A DNA stretch of 64,000 nt, taken from positions 1 through 64,000 of the forward strand of contig WPHV01000012.1 in NCBI GenBank assembly GCA_009744235.1. Reading direction: 5' to 3'. Of this stretch, positions 8,345-17,306 are shown in pieces. How positions within the stretch are numbered: position 1 is the first letter of the stretch; each line of letters starts with the position of its first letter. The position numbers were made by a program, and so were the translations under genes. The notes beneath the pieces are model-generated. The model did not search any database, was not told the origin of the DNA, and saw only the letters and a program-made list of their open reading frames with translations. The DNA comes from Gillisella vitis. GTDB lineage: Bacteria; Pseudomonadota; Alphaproteobacteria; Rhizobiales; Rhizobiaceae.

Positions 8345-8669
8345 CCTTTCAGCGCTCAGCCACCACCGTGGCGTAACAGCTTGGGGCCTGTTGCATGATA
8401 TTCCGGCTCAGACCTATCCGGGTCGAGCCCATCGTGCGGAAACACAATACAAACGGTTGATTGACGCGACAGCAAGCAACAACAAAACGCACCGGCACTG
8501 CCCAACCACTGCGACCGAAGCCGCCCTACCCTGATGCGCGCGCCAGGCATTCCAGCATCCGAAGAGATCAAACACTCGCCTGGGGCAAACCTGCCTTCGA
8601 CCGAATCTGTCACATCGCGCGAAGCACCTTGTGATAGTCATAAACTATTCAAAAACGCCCTGCAAACGA

Positions 8670-8730
8670 CTTAGAGTTTGGCAGGGAAAAGTGGGACCCG
8701 GTTTTCCCGAAAAGACAACCGACAAGAAAC
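8670..8730 (-). repeat. RIME-like repeat, single-unit copy
   Basis: The stretch starting TTAGAGTTTGGCAGGG and continuing through AAAGTGGGACCCGGTTTTCC and GAAAAGACAACCGACAAG matches the second unit of the 5.1 kb copy in inverted orientation. The first palindrome (CAGGTTCA core) is absent. It sits in the lon-clpX gap. Confidence 0.65.
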
Positions 8731-8773
8731 ATAGATCCAAGCACCGATACGGCCCCACCCCGTAGAAACGCCA

Positions 8774-8794
8774 AAGCCCGCACATGGCGGGCTT
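8774..8794 (-). terminator. Putative terminator of clpX
   Basis: AAGCCCGC (8774-8781) pairs with GCGGGCTT (8787-8794) around a short loop, 28 bases after the clpX stop. The following T-tract is weak, so efficiency is uncertain. Confidence 0.6.
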
Positions 8795-8821
8795 CAAAGC
8801 TGTTCAGAGATTTGCGGAGGG

Positions 8822-10099
8822 TCACGCCGAAGCGTTGGCCTTTTCTTCCTGGCGATCCGCATAGATGTAGAGCGGACGGGCGGCACCGCGCACCACTTCA
8901 TCGGAAATCACCACTTCGCGCACACCTTCAAGCTCAGGCAGTTCGAACATCGTGTCGAGCAGGATCTTTTCCATGATCGAACGCAGGCCACGAGCGCCGG
9001 TCTTGCGGGTAATCGCCTTGCGGGCGATTTCGCGCAGCGCGTCCTCGTGGAAGGACAATTCGACGTCCTCCATTTCGAACAGGCGCTGATACTGCTTGAC
9101 CAGTGCATTCTTTGGCTCGGACAGGATCTGGATCAGCGCGTCCTCGTCCAGGTCTTCCAGCGTCGCCAGAACCGGCAGACGACCGATGAATTCCGGGATC
9201 AGGCCGAACTTGACCAGATCTTCCGGCTCCAGTTCGCGCAGCACTTCGCCGACGCGGCGATCTTCCGGCGACACAACCGTCGCGCCGAAGCCGATCGAGG
9301 TCTTTTCGCCACGAGCCGAGATGATCTTGTCGAGACCGGCAAAAGCACCGCCGCAGATGAACAGGATATTGGTCGTATCAACCTGCAGGAATTCCTGCTG
9401 CGGATGCTTGCGGCCACCCTGAGGAGGAACCGAAGCAACAGTGCCTTCCATGATCTTCAACAGCGCCTGCTGCACGCCTTCGCCAGACACGTCGCGGGTA
9501 ATCGACGGGTTGTCGGACTTGCGGCTGATCTTGTCGACTTCATCGATATAGACGATACCGCGCTGGGCGCGCTCGACATTGTAATCAGCCGATTGCAGCA
9601 GCTTCAGGATGATGTTTTCAACGTCTTCACCGACATAGCCGGCTTCCGTCAGCGTTGTCGCATCCGCCATGGTGAAAGGCACATCGATGATGCGCGCCAG
9701 CGTCTGGGCAAGATAGGTCTTGCCGCAACCGGTTGGCCCGACCAGCAGGATGTTCGACTTCGCCAGCTCCACATCGCCGCCCTTGGAGGCATGCGACAGG
9801 CGCTTGTAATGATTATGGACAGCGACGGACAGGATCTTCTTGGCCTGTCTCTGGCCGATCACATATTCGTCGAGGATCTTGATGATGTCCTGCGGTGTCG
9901 GCACGCCATCGCGCGACTTGACCATCGAACTCTTGTTTTCCTCGCGGATGATATCCATGCAGAGTTCGACGCATTCATCGCAGATGAAAACCGTCGGGCC
10001 GGCAATCAGTTTCCGGACCTCGTGCTGGCTCTTGCCGCAGAACGAACAATACAGGGTATTCTTCGAGTCACCGCCGTTGCTTCCGCTGACCTTGCTCAT
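8822..10099 (-). CDS. clpX: ATP-dependent Clp protease ATPase subunit ClpX
   Basis: A 425-residue AAA+ unfoldase that recognises substrates and feeds them to ClpP. The N-terminal zinc-binding domain has Cys18, Cys21, Cys40 and Cys43. Walker A is GPTGCGKT, the pore loop GYVGEDVE, Walker B IVYIDEVDKI, and sensor 2 lies in TGARGLRSIMEK. Length and content are standard. The product partners ClpP, encoded about 290 bases upstream on the same strand. Confidence 0.97.
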   Translation of the reverse strand: MSKVSGSNGGDSKNTLYCSFCGKSQHEVRKLIAGPTVFICDECVELCMDIIREENKSSMVKSRDGVPTPQDIIKILDEYVIGQRQAKKILSVAVHNHYKRLSHASKGGDVELAKSNILLVGPTGCGKTYLAQTLARIIDVPFTMADATTLTEAGYVGEDVENIILKLLQSADYNVERAQRGIVYIDEVDKISRKSDNPSITRDVSGEGVQQALLKIMEGTVASVPPQGGRKHPQQEFLQVDTTNILFICGGAFAGLDKIISARGEKTSIGFGATVVSPEDRRVGEVLRELEPEDLVKFGLIPEFIGRLPVLATLEDLDEDALIQILSEPKNALVKQYQRLFEMEDVELSFHEDALREIARKAITRKTGARGLRSIMEKILLDTMFELPELEGVREVVISDEVVRGAARPLYIYADRQEEKANASA

Positions 10100-10387
10100 A
10101 ACTTTTTCCTTCCAGCACGCCGCACCGCCATTTACCGGCTCGCGGTCTAGTCATGTCGCCCGATACCGCACGCCCGACCATCCGGGCGAAATTCGGTTCA
10201 GAGGTACTATTCAGCTCTCAAAAGTCACATTCATGAGCTGACGGCAACGAGAACCTCTGAGAATATTCAGGCTATGTCATAAAAGCTCAACATAGCCTTA
10301 ATAACTATTAGCGCTTTCGGCGGCAGTTTAAACCCCCTGGATGGATCCGGCCTTGCGTTTCCATCGAAAGCCCACCGCCAAAAGACA

Positions 10388-11020
10388 TCAAGAAGGCGTT
10401 ACCCCTTCGATTTCGGAGCGCGTCGTCAGGATCTTGTCGATCAGACCCCAATCCTTGGCTTCCGTGGATTCCATGAAGTGGTCGCGGTCGAGCGTGTGCT
10501 CGACTTCTTCCAGCGTACGGCCGGTGTGCTTGACATACACCTCGTTCAGGCGACGCTTCATCTTGATGATGTCGCGGGCATGACGCTCGATGTCGGAGGC
10601 CTGCCCCTGGAAACCGCCGGACGGCTGATGCACCATGATGCGAGCGTTGGGGGTCGCAAAGCGCATGCCCTTTTCGCCGGCCGCCAGAAGCAGCGATCCC
10701 ATCGAGGCGGCCTGGCCGACGCACAGCGTCGAGACGGCCGGACGGATGAACTGCATCGTATCGTAGATCGCCATGCCGGCAGTCACGACGCCGCCGGGAG
10801 AATTGATGTAGATCGCGATTTCCTTCTTCGGATTTTCCGCTTCCAGAAACAGCAGCTGGGCGCAGACAAGCGACGCCATATGATCCTCGACCGGTCCGGT
10901 CAGGAAAATGATGCGCTCCTTCAACAGACGCGAGTAGATGTCGTAGGACCGTTCGCCGCGATTGGTCTGCTCCACAACCATAGGCACCAGAGCCATGGCG
11001 GTATCAACTGGATTTCTCAT
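10388..11020 (-). CDS. clpP: ATP-dependent Clp protease proteolytic subunit ClpP
   Basis: A 210-residue serine protease that forms the tetradecameric chamber used by ClpX and ClpA. The catalytic Ser106 is in GQAASMGS, His131 in MVHQPSGG, and the Asp in the DRDHFM segment near 180. The ATG at 11020 is preceded by AAGGAC; five extra in-frame residues upstream have no site. A candidate RpoH promoter lies about 90 bases upstream. A 288-bp gap to clpX suggests clpX has its own promoter too. Confidence 0.97.
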   Translation of the reverse strand: MRNPVDTAMALVPMVVEQTNRGERSYDIYSRLLKERIIFLTGPVEDHMASLVCAQLLFLEAENPKKEIAIYINSPGGVVTAGMAIYDTMQFIRPAVSTLCVGQAASMGSLLLAAGEKGMRFATPNARIMVHQPSGGFQGQASDIERHARDIIKMKRRLNEVYVKHTGRTLEEVEHTLDRDHFMESTEAKDWGLIDKILTTRSEIEGVTPS

Positions 11021-11389
11021 GTCCGTCCTTTTCAACCCATTCCCGAAGCCTGTCAGGCCCGATGCCGATCCGGGCTGAGGGAATCAATTCAAATGCTGTC
11101 AATCCCTACATAGAGTGTTCGCCCCCAACACTTCAAGACGCGAGCACACGATATCCTTAATCGCTTGCATGGATTGGTTCTCGCATTCTCGCTGTTTTAC
11201 CCAAAGCGCCCCATGGGCGGTGGCTTGCCCGGCCAAGCCATACACAGAAAATCGACAACATGGTGAATAGGGCGTGATAGGTCCAATCGGAATTTGCAAC
11301 CAAAAGAAAAAATCGATTATGATCACCGATAGATCATCCCGGCTTTCATTCGGAAGCATAAAACCAGAGAATGACGAGGGCCGACCGCC
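11021..11389. other. clpP-diguanylate cyclase divergent intergenic region
   Basis: This 369-bp gap carries the clpP promoter candidate (11107-11137) and presumably the promoter of the cyclase. A minus-strand frame (11099-11524) overlaps the cyclase gene and has no recognisable domain, so it is not called. Confidence 0.45.
11107..11137 (-). promoter_or_regulatory. Candidate RpoH (heat-shock) promoter of clpP
   Basis: On the minus strand GTCTTGAAG is followed after 16-18 bases by CTCTATGTAGG. This agrees well with the alphaproteobacterial heat-shock consensus CTTG-N17/18-CYTATNTNNG. It lies about 90 bases before the clpP ATG. Heat-shock control of clpP is well established in this class. Confidence 0.45.
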
Positions 11390-12652
11390 TTGCTCGACAT
11401 CAAGACAGCTTTTTTGATGTGGGGGACCCAGGCGATCACGCTGGCGGTCCTGCTGATCACCATATGGCTGCGCGCGCCACAGCATCGCTATTATTGTTAC
11501 ATGGCCATCGGGTTTGCCTGTCACGGCATTGGCGCAATGCTGATCGCGCTTCGCAACGACCTACCGCTGCCGCTGGCAATTTACGGCGGCAACGCCATCG
11601 TGCTGTGCGGCTTCTGTTTCTGGATCTGCGCGCTGCGGCTGTTTGACGGGCGCAAACCCGGCTGGTGGATCGCGGCACCGCTGCTGCTCTGGGGCCTCGT
11701 CCTGATCCATCCGGTCATACGGGATACCTACGCCTATCGTCTGGCGACCCATCAATTTGCCAGCATGCTTTGCTTCGTGATGCTCGCGGTCACGGCCATG
11801 ACGTCGCGTATGACGGCACGGAAATATCGTCGGATGCTTGCGGCCTTGTGGACGCTGCAAGCGCTGTCATGTGCGGTGATCGGTTCCGCCAGCCTGATCG
11901 GCATGCCGGAAGGCCAACATGAGGTTGCCCTCAGCGACTATATCGGCCTGTTCGTCATTGTCTGCCTGGTCTCGGCCATGGTGCTTCTGGCCCGGATCGT
12001 CATGGATCGGAACGAACGGGAACTGAAGCAATTGTCGCGCACCGATCCCCTCACCGGCGTACTGAACCGGCGTGGCCTGATCGAGACCGTAGGTGAACTG
12101 AAACACACTGTCGCCAGAGACCGGTTTCTGGCCCTTCTTGTGTTCGATCTCGATTATTTCAAACATATCAATGATACATTCGGCCATCAGGCCGGCGATA
12201 CGGTCTTGTCCAACTTCGCGCAGATGACAGGTAGCGCACTTGGCAGTGGCGCGATTTTCGCCCGCTCCGGGGGCGAGGAATTCTGCGCCGTCATGCCTGT
12301 TGCGGACCTGCGCCAAGCTGCCGGCGTTGCCGAGCGGATCCGCTACATGATTGCCTCGACCCCCATCACCACAGAACAGGGCGTTGTCAGGCTGACCACC
12401 AGCATTGGCCTCTCTGCGGCCTCCGTCGAGGCCTTCGACTTCGATACAGCCATGCGTCAGGCCGATCACGGCCTCTATACGGCCAAAGCAGATGGTCGTA
12501 ACAGAACTGCCGTGGCGCGTGGCGAAAGCGTTTTTTGCCTGACGCCCAACGAGGAACGCGGCACACCGGCGGCAATCGACAATGAGGCAGACCGTCAGGT
12601 CGCAGCCCTGCGCCGTCTCAGCCAGCGTTCGACACAGCAACATCTCGAATGA
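11390..12652 (+). CDS. Membrane diguanylate cyclase (GGDEF)
   Basis: A 420-residue protein with about six or seven N-terminal membrane helices (to about residue 205) and a C-terminal GGDEF domain. The active-site loop is GGEEF near residue 293, with the preceding DPLTGVLNRRGL and FDLDYFKHINDTFGHQAGD motifs intact, so it should make cyclic di-GMP. No RxxD inhibitory site is present upstream of GGEEF. The start is taken as a TTG with GAGGG about 8 bases upstream; an ATG at 11417 is an alternative but lacks a binding site. The next gene may overlap its stop. Confidence 0.88.
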   Translation: MLDIKTAFLMWGTQAITLAVLLITIWLRAPQHRYYCYMAIGFACHGIGAMLIALRNDLPLPLAIYGGNAIVLCGFCFWICALRLFDGRKPGWWIAAPLLLWGLVLIHPVIRDTYAYRLATHQFASMLCFVMLAVTAMTSRMTARKYRRMLAALWTLQALSCAVIGSASLIGMPEGQHEVALSDYIGLFVIVCLVSAMVLLARIVMDRNERELKQLSRTDPLTGVLNRRGLIETVGELKHTVARDRFLALLVFDLDYFKHINDTFGHQAGDTVLSNFAQMTGSALGSGAIFARSGGEEFCAVMPVADLRQAAGVAERIRYMIASTPITTEQGVVRLTTSIGLSAASVEAFDFDTAMRQADHGLYTAKADGRNRTAVARGESVFCLTPNEERGTPAAIDNEADRQVAALRRLSQRSTQQHLE

Positions 12653-12696
12653 GGAGGCTCTTTCAGCCTCGTCAAGAAAGAATCCGCGAACCGATC

Positions 12697-13941
12697 ATGC
12701 CGCATTCCTCGTTTTTTTCCCTCGATCCCCACCAGAGATCGGTCAGTCTCGACACTGGCCATCCCGGTTTTTTCGAAGCCCCGAATGCGGTCTATGCCAT
12801 GCTACATGCGCAGGCGCCGACATTTTTCTGGCGTGAGCAGCAGCAATGGTTTTTCACCGGTTACGACCTGGTCAATGGTTTGCTGCGCGACAAGCGGTTC
12901 GGCCGGCAGATCCTGCAGATCGCCAGCCGCGAAGAACTCGGCTGGCCGGAGCCTGCCGCCCATACGAGAGCCTTCGATGCCGCAGAGGCCTGGTCGCTGC
13001 TGGAACTGGAGCCGCCGGAGCATACACGGCTGCGGACGCTGGTTAACCGTGCGTTCGTGTCCCGCCATGTCGAGAAAATGACGCCGGATATTCTCGCGCT
13101 CGCCAATACGTTGATCGATGATTTCGAAGCGCAAGGCAAAACGGAATTGCTGTCTTCCTTCGCCGAAATCATTCCGGTGACGATGATTGCCCGGATGATC
13201 GGCATTCCCGACGAAATGGGGCCGCAATTGCTGGCGTGGAGCCATGATTATGTCGGCATGTATGTTTTCAACCGCACCCGCGCCCATGAGGATGCCGCCG
13301 AGCGCGCTGCCCGGGAGTTTTCCGATTATTTGCGCGGTGTCATTACCGAGCGCCGCAGCGAGCCGCGTGACGACCTGCTCAGCCACATGATCCATACCGA
13401 GCATAAGGGCCAGTATCTCACCGATGACGAGTTGATCTCGACGACCGTGGTGCTGCTCAATGCCGGACATGAAGCAACCGTCCACCAGATCGGCAATGCG
13501 GTGCGGATCATCCTAGAGAGCGGGCTGGACCCAAAGGGGTTGTTTGGCGATACAGCCGCCACGGAACGCACGGTCGAGGAATGTCTGCGGATCTGCGCGC
13601 CGGTGCATATTTTCCAGCGCTACTGCCTGGAGCCCTGCGAGATCGACGGTGTCTCCTTCAGCCAAGGCGATAAGATCGGTCTGATCCTGGCCGCGGCCAA
13701 TCTCGACCCACGCAAATTTCCAGATCCTCTCACCTTCAAGCCGCAGCGCAATGATGGCGCCAACCTTTCTTTCGGCGCCGGCATTCATTTCTGCATCGGC
13801 GCGCCCCTCGCCCGGCTGGAACTGTCATTGGTGCTGCCGTTGCTGTTCCAGCGCCTGCCGGGTCTGGCGTTGGCAGGGACCCCAAAAGTCAAGGACCTCT
13901 ATCATTTCCACGGGTTGGAAAAGCTCGATCTCGTCTGGTAG
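12697..13941 (+). CDS. Cytochrome P450
   Basis: A soluble bacterial-type P450 of about 414 residues. Heme ligand Cys366 is in FGAGIHFCIGAPLARLE; the I-helix motif is LLNAGHEAT; the K-helix ExxR is ECLRI. The substrate is not evident and no ferredoxin or reductase gene is next to it. The start is uncertain: the ATG at 12697 fits the usual N-terminus, while an ATG at 12649 overlaps the cyclase stop (ATGA) and would add 16 residues of unusual composition. Neither has a strong ribosome binding site. The overlap would imply coupling with the cyclase gene. Confidence 0.9.
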   Translation: MPHSSFFSLDPHQRSVSLDTGHPGFFEAPNAVYAMLHAQAPTFFWREQQQWFFTGYDLVNGLLRDKRFGRQILQIASREELGWPEPAAHTRAFDAAEAWSLLELEPPEHTRLRTLVNRAFVSRHVEKMTPDILALANTLIDDFEAQGKTELLSSFAEIIPVTMIARMIGIPDEMGPQLLAWSHDYVGMYVFNRTRAHEDAAERAAREFSDYLRGVITERRSEPRDDLLSHMIHTEHKGQYLTDDELISTTVVLLNAGHEATVHQIGNAVRIILESGLDPKGLFGDTAATERTVEECLRICAPVHIFQRYCLEPCEIDGVSFSQGDKIGLILAAANLDPRKFPDPLTFKPQRNDGANLSFGAGIHFCIGAPLARLELSLVLPLLFQRLPGLALAGTPKVKDLYHFHGLEKLDLVW

Positions 13942-13952
13942 CGGCAGCCGCC

Positions 13953-14297
13953 TCAAAACCGAACGACGTAATCCTTCATTGTGGTTTCCACCACTTCCCA
14001 TAGGCCCGTGAAGCCGGGACGAAGAATCATCCTGTCACCCTTGCGCAGATGCATCGGCTCCCCGCCGTCTTCCGTGACGATGGAATAGCCTTCCAAAACG
14101 GAAAAATATTCCCATTCGTCATAGACGATTCGCCACGTGCCGGGCGTGGATTGCCAGACCCCGGCATAGAGCCCTTGACCGGGCTCATCGATACTCCAGG
14201 TCAGGAAGCGCGGATCTCCGACGACCAGCCGGTCCGGCGCGGGAGCGCCCTCTTCCGGCTGAACGGCGGATAAATCGAAATGAAGCGATGTGATCAT
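13953..14297 (-). CDS. Cupin-domain protein (DUF861 type)
   Basis: A 114-residue single-domain beta-barrel protein. The core VWQSTPGTWRIVYDEWEYFSVLEG, followed by a GDRMILRPGFTGLWEV segment, matches the cupin_3 (DUF861) family. The molecular role is unknown; relatives include ureidoglycolate hydrolase-like and sugar-binding cupins. The ATG at 14297 has GAGACAGAG upstream; an ATG six codons earlier has no site. It is convergent with the P450 gene. Confidence 0.75.
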   Translation of the reverse strand: MITSLHFDLSAVQPEEGAPAPDRLVVGDPRFLTWSIDEPGQGLYAGVWQSTPGTWRIVYDEWEYFSVLEGYSIVTEDGGEPMHLRKGDRMILRPGFTGLWEVVETTMKDYVVRF

Positions 14298-14683
14298 GAT
14301 CTCTGTCTCGCACATCCATTAAATGGGGTTCATCAATGCCACCGATTGTCGGCAATGCTGATTTGATTGGAGAATAGACTTGGCTGCGCCAAATGTCTCC
14401 ACCAAGACAGCGACTTCCGCATCTGTACGGCAGCAAGCTGCATGATTTTCTTTTTCAGCCGTAGACCGTTTAAAGAATCATGCAGCAGCACCACAGATCC
14501 AGATTGGCGTTTCCACCGTTGTAGTGGATGCGCTCTTGTCTAACGGACTGGTGCGAACAACATTCTAGACCCTGACCAAATCAAGTCGCTTTATACTGCG
14601 ACACCCGATCTCGACAATGAAGAAGCCGGAAACAACAACACGGAACAGGTCGCGTTGCCCGTCTACACCCCGAAAGAATAGAA
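14298..14683. other. Cupin-metallophosphoesterase divergent intergenic region
   Basis: This 386-bp gap holds an 11-bp inverted repeat (14437-14486) and presumably both promoters. No gene is supported. Confidence 0.45.
14437..14486. repeat. Inverted repeat GCTGCATGATT / AATCATGCAGC
   Basis: Perfect 11-bp arms at 14437-14447 and 14476-14486 are separated by 28 bases. Similar AATCATGCAG-containing palindromes are, from memory, frequent between genes in this family, so it may be a dispersed repeat, not an operator. Confidence 0.5.
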
Positions 14684-15817
14684 TTGATGTTTCATCTGAT
14701 ATTTGGACTTCCCTGGCTGATCGTCGCCATCCGCTTCATCCAGCCCTTGCCCTGGATCTGGTCGGCGAAGGTGGCGCTGGCAGTTCTCCTGTTGATCGCC
14801 TCGCAATATCATTTCTTCAGCCGCCTCTCGTCCGGTTCGGTGTTTTCGCCCGAGTTTCCCCGTCCGCTGATCATCGCGTTCAATCTCCTGTTTGGTGCGA
14901 TCATCCTGCTCGCCGTGTTCCAGATCGTGCTGGACGTTATTTCCGTTGCGATCATGCTGTTCAAAGGCAATTTCCCATCGATTCCGGCCAGTCTGCGCTA
15001 TGCCCTTGGAGGCGTGGCGCTGTGCCTTTCCGCATACGCGGTCAGCCAAGCGATCAGGGTACCGCCGCTAAAGGACATCGAAATTCCAATTGCAGGCCTA
15101 CCACCGGCGTTTGACGGCTACCGCCTCGTGCAACTGACCGACCTCCACATCAGCCGCCTGTTCCCTGCCCGCTGGACCGAGGAAGTCGTATCGAAAACCA
15201 ACGAACTCAATGCCGACCTCATCGTCATCACCGGAGACTTTATCGACGGTGACGTTGCGAGCCGGCGGGATGATGTCGCACCGCTTGCAAACTTGCGGGC
15301 GCGCGATGGCGTCTATGCCATTCCCGGCAATCACGAATACTTCTTCAGTTACCAGAACTGGATGGCCCATCTCGCCACGTTGAAGATGACCATGCTCCCG
15401 AACGCCCATACTGTGCTGACCAGAGGCGACGCCAAAATCGCCTTGGCAGGCGTGACGGATCGCTCCGCCTCGGCGCACGGAGCACCGGCGCCCAACCTCG
15501 CAGCGGCACTCCAGGGAACGCCCGCAGATGCGCCGATCATTCTCCTCGATCATCAGCCGATGTCGGCTGCCAAGGCCGCCGCTTCAGGGGTTGCCCTTCA
15601 ACTGTCGGGTCATACGCATGGTGGCATGGTTCTGGGCCTTGATCGCATGGTCGCCCGCGCCAATAACGGCTTTGTTTCGGGCCGTTATGTCATCGGTGGC
15701 ATGACGCTCTATGTCAACAATGGCACAGCACTCTGGCCCGGCTTTGCGCTCAGGCTCGGCGTGCCGTCAGAACTGACCAGGATTACCCTGAGAGCGAAGA
15801 GGCCGAGCGGGATATAG
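14684..15817 (+). CDS. Membrane-anchored metallophosphoesterase (YkuE/YaeI-like)
   Basis: A 377-residue protein with four N-terminal membrane helices (residues about 5-120) followed by a calcineurin-like phosphoesterase domain. The binuclear metal motifs are complete: TDLHIS (Asp152, His154), TGDFIDGD (Asp184), PGNHEY (Asn215, His216) and LSGHTHGGM near 310. Relatives hydrolyse phosphoesters of lipids such as UDP-diacylglucosamine, but the substrate here is unknown. Its stop codon lies inside a 40-bp perfect palindrome shared with the convergent metY gene. Confidence 0.85.
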   Translation: MMFHLIFGLPWLIVAIRFIQPLPWIWSAKVALAVLLLIASQYHFFSRLSSGSVFSPEFPRPLIIAFNLLFGAIILLAVFQIVLDVISVAIMLFKGNFPSIPASLRYALGGVALCLSAYAVSQAIRVPPLKDIEIPIAGLPPAFDGYRLVQLTDLHISRLFPARWTEEVVSKTNELNADLIVITGDFIDGDVASRRDDVAPLANLRARDGVYAIPGNHEYFFSYQNWMAHLATLKMTMLPNAHTVLTRGDAKIALAGVTDRSASAHGAPAPNLAAALQGTPADAPIILLDHQPMSAAKAAASGVALQLSGHTHGGMVLGLDRMVARANNGFVSGRYVIGGMTLYVNNGTALWPGFALRLGVPSELTRITLRAKRPSGI

Positions 15818-15855
15818 AGGATTTCAGCGTTTCCATGGAAACGCTGAAATCCTCT
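15816..15855. repeat. 40-bp perfect palindrome between convergent genes
   Basis: AGAGGATTTCAGCGTTTCCA (15816-15835) is followed directly by its exact reverse complement (15836-15855) with no spacer. It includes the last two bases of the metallophosphoesterase stop and ends 28 bases before the metY stop. It could form a 20-bp cruciform or act as a two-way terminator, although no T-run follows on either strand. It may equally be a dispersed palindromic repeat. Confidence 0.85.
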
Positions 15856-15883
15856 CACCGCAAACGCAGTCAGCAAGCCCCAA

Positions 15884-17167
15884 TCAAAGCTTCGATAAAG
15901 CCTGTTGAAGATCCGCAATGATATCGTCGGGGTCCTCGATACCGATGGACAGGCGCACGACCTCCGGCCCTGCACCTGCCGCCACCTGCTGCTCCGGGGT
16001 CAATTGGGCATGGGTGGTCGAGGCGGGATGAATGACCAGCGAGCGGGTATCGCCGATATTGGCAAGATGGGAAAACAGCTGCAATCCCTCCACCAGCGCC
16101 TTGCCCGCCTCATAGCCACCCTTCAGCCCGAAGGTGAAAACGGCGCCAGCTCCTTTCGGTGCGTAGCGCTGTTGCAGCGCATGGTTCGGATCATCCGGCA
16201 GGCCCGCATAATGCACCCAGGAGACTTTCGCATGGGCCTTCAGCCAATGCGCGACCTTCAAGGCGTTGTCGCAGTGACGCTGCATGCGCAGCGGCAAGGT
16301 TTCAATGCCGGTCAGGATGAGGAAGGCATTCATTGGCGCAATCGCCGGTCCAAGGTCGCGCAGACCGAGCACCCGGCAGGCAATGGCAAACGCCATATTG
16401 CCGAAGGCGTCATGCAGAACCACATCGCCATATTCGCTGCGCGGCTGTGACAGGCTCGGAAACTTGTCCGATTGCGACCAGTCGAACGTGCCGCCGTCAA
16501 CGATCACGCCGCCCATGGAATTTCCATGGCCGCCGAGAAATTTGGTGGCGGAATGCACGACGATATCGGCACCGTATTCCAAAGGCCGGACCAGATAAGG
16601 GCTGGCCATGGTATTATCGACGATCAGCGGCAGTCCGTGGCGGCGCGCAACATCGGCAATAGTGGCAATATCGACGAATGTACCACCGGGATTGGCAAGG
16701 CTTTCGATGAAGATCGCCTTGGTTCGCTCGTCGATTTGCGCCTCAAAGCTTGCCGGATTGTCGGTATCGGCCCAGCGCACCTGCCAGCCGAAATTCTGAA
16801 AGGAGTGACCGAACTGGTTGATCGACCCGCCATAGAGCTTTTTGGCAGCAACGAAATTATCCCCCAGCTGCATCAGGGTGTGAAAGACCAGCATTTGCGC
16901 CGCATGTCCCGATGCCACCGCCAATGCCGCCGTGCCGCCTTCCAAAGCAGCGACTCGCTCTTCCAGCACGCCCTGGGTCGGGTTCATGATCCTTGTATAG
17001 ATATTGCCGAATTGCTTGAGGCCAAACAAGGCGGCGGCGTGATCGGTATTTTCAAACACAAAGGCGGTCGTCTGGTAGATCGGCGTCGTACGTGCGCCGG
17101 TCGTCGGGTCCGGCTGAGCACCAGCATGCACCGCCAGTGTCGCGAAGCCCGGATTGTTGTTTGCCAT
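15884..17167 (-). CDS. metY: O-acetylhomoserine sulfhydrylase (PLP-dependent)
   Basis: A 427-residue Cys/Met-metabolism enzyme that makes homocysteine from O-acetylhomoserine and sulfide in methionine synthesis. Motifs include HAGAQPDPTTGARTTPIYQT at the N-terminus, the substrate loop YTRIMNPT, and the PLP lysine in HSATKFLGGHG near residue 208. The length matches the MetY/Met17 branch, which is longer than MetZ or cystathionine synthases. O-acetylserine activity is possible too. The ATG at 17167 has a GGGAGG site 8 bases upstream. I looked for a SAM-II riboswitch upstream and did not see one. Confidence 0.9.
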   Translation of the reverse strand: MANNNPGFATLAVHAGAQPDPTTGARTTPIYQTTAFVFENTDHAAALFGLKQFGNIYTRIMNPTQGVLEERVAALEGGTAALAVASGHAAQMLVFHTLMQLGDNFVAAKKLYGGSINQFGHSFQNFGWQVRWADTDNPASFEAQIDERTKAIFIESLANPGGTFVDIATIADVARRHGLPLIVDNTMASPYLVRPLEYGADIVVHSATKFLGGHGNSMGGVIVDGGTFDWSQSDKFPSLSQPRSEYGDVVLHDAFGNMAFAIACRVLGLRDLGPAIAPMNAFLILTGIETLPLRMQRHCDNALKVAHWLKAHAKVSWVHYAGLPDDPNHALQQRYAPKGAGAVFTFGLKGGYEAGKALVEGLQLFSHLANIGDTRSLVIHPASTTHAQLTPEQQVAAGAGPEVVRLSIGIEDPDDIIADLQQALSKL

Positions 17168-17306
17168 GGTTATCCTCCCTGAAATAGTGCGGCAGAGCAT
17201 TACACCGATCCCGATGAAACGCTACCTCATGCCCTGTTTGAAAGTCCGGGCTTTTTTGGAGAATTGCACAGACTTTTGATGGCTATAGATCTCTTACCCG
17301 ATCCGC

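Larger units (their letters stand above)
8233..8821. other. lon-clpX intergenic region
   Basis: This 589-bp gap contains a candidate heat-shock promoter for lon (8316-8344), one unit of the RIME-like repeat (8670-8730) and the clpX terminator hairpin (8774-8794). Short frames at 8356-8641 on the minus strand have no recognisable similarity or start signals and are not called. Confidence 0.5.

Noticed and set aside
9047..10150. A 367-codon plus-strand frame opposite clpX
   Set aside because: Shadow of clpX codon bias; no start signal or domain.
11051..11065. 15-mer TGTCAGGCCCGATGC shared with 60065-60079
   Set aside because: A few shared 15-mers are expected by chance in 64 kb and the flanks do not match.
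17168..17306. Possible SAM-II riboswitch upstream of metY
   Set aside because: The leader lacks the conserved pseudoknot sequence; only a normal ribosome binding site was seen.
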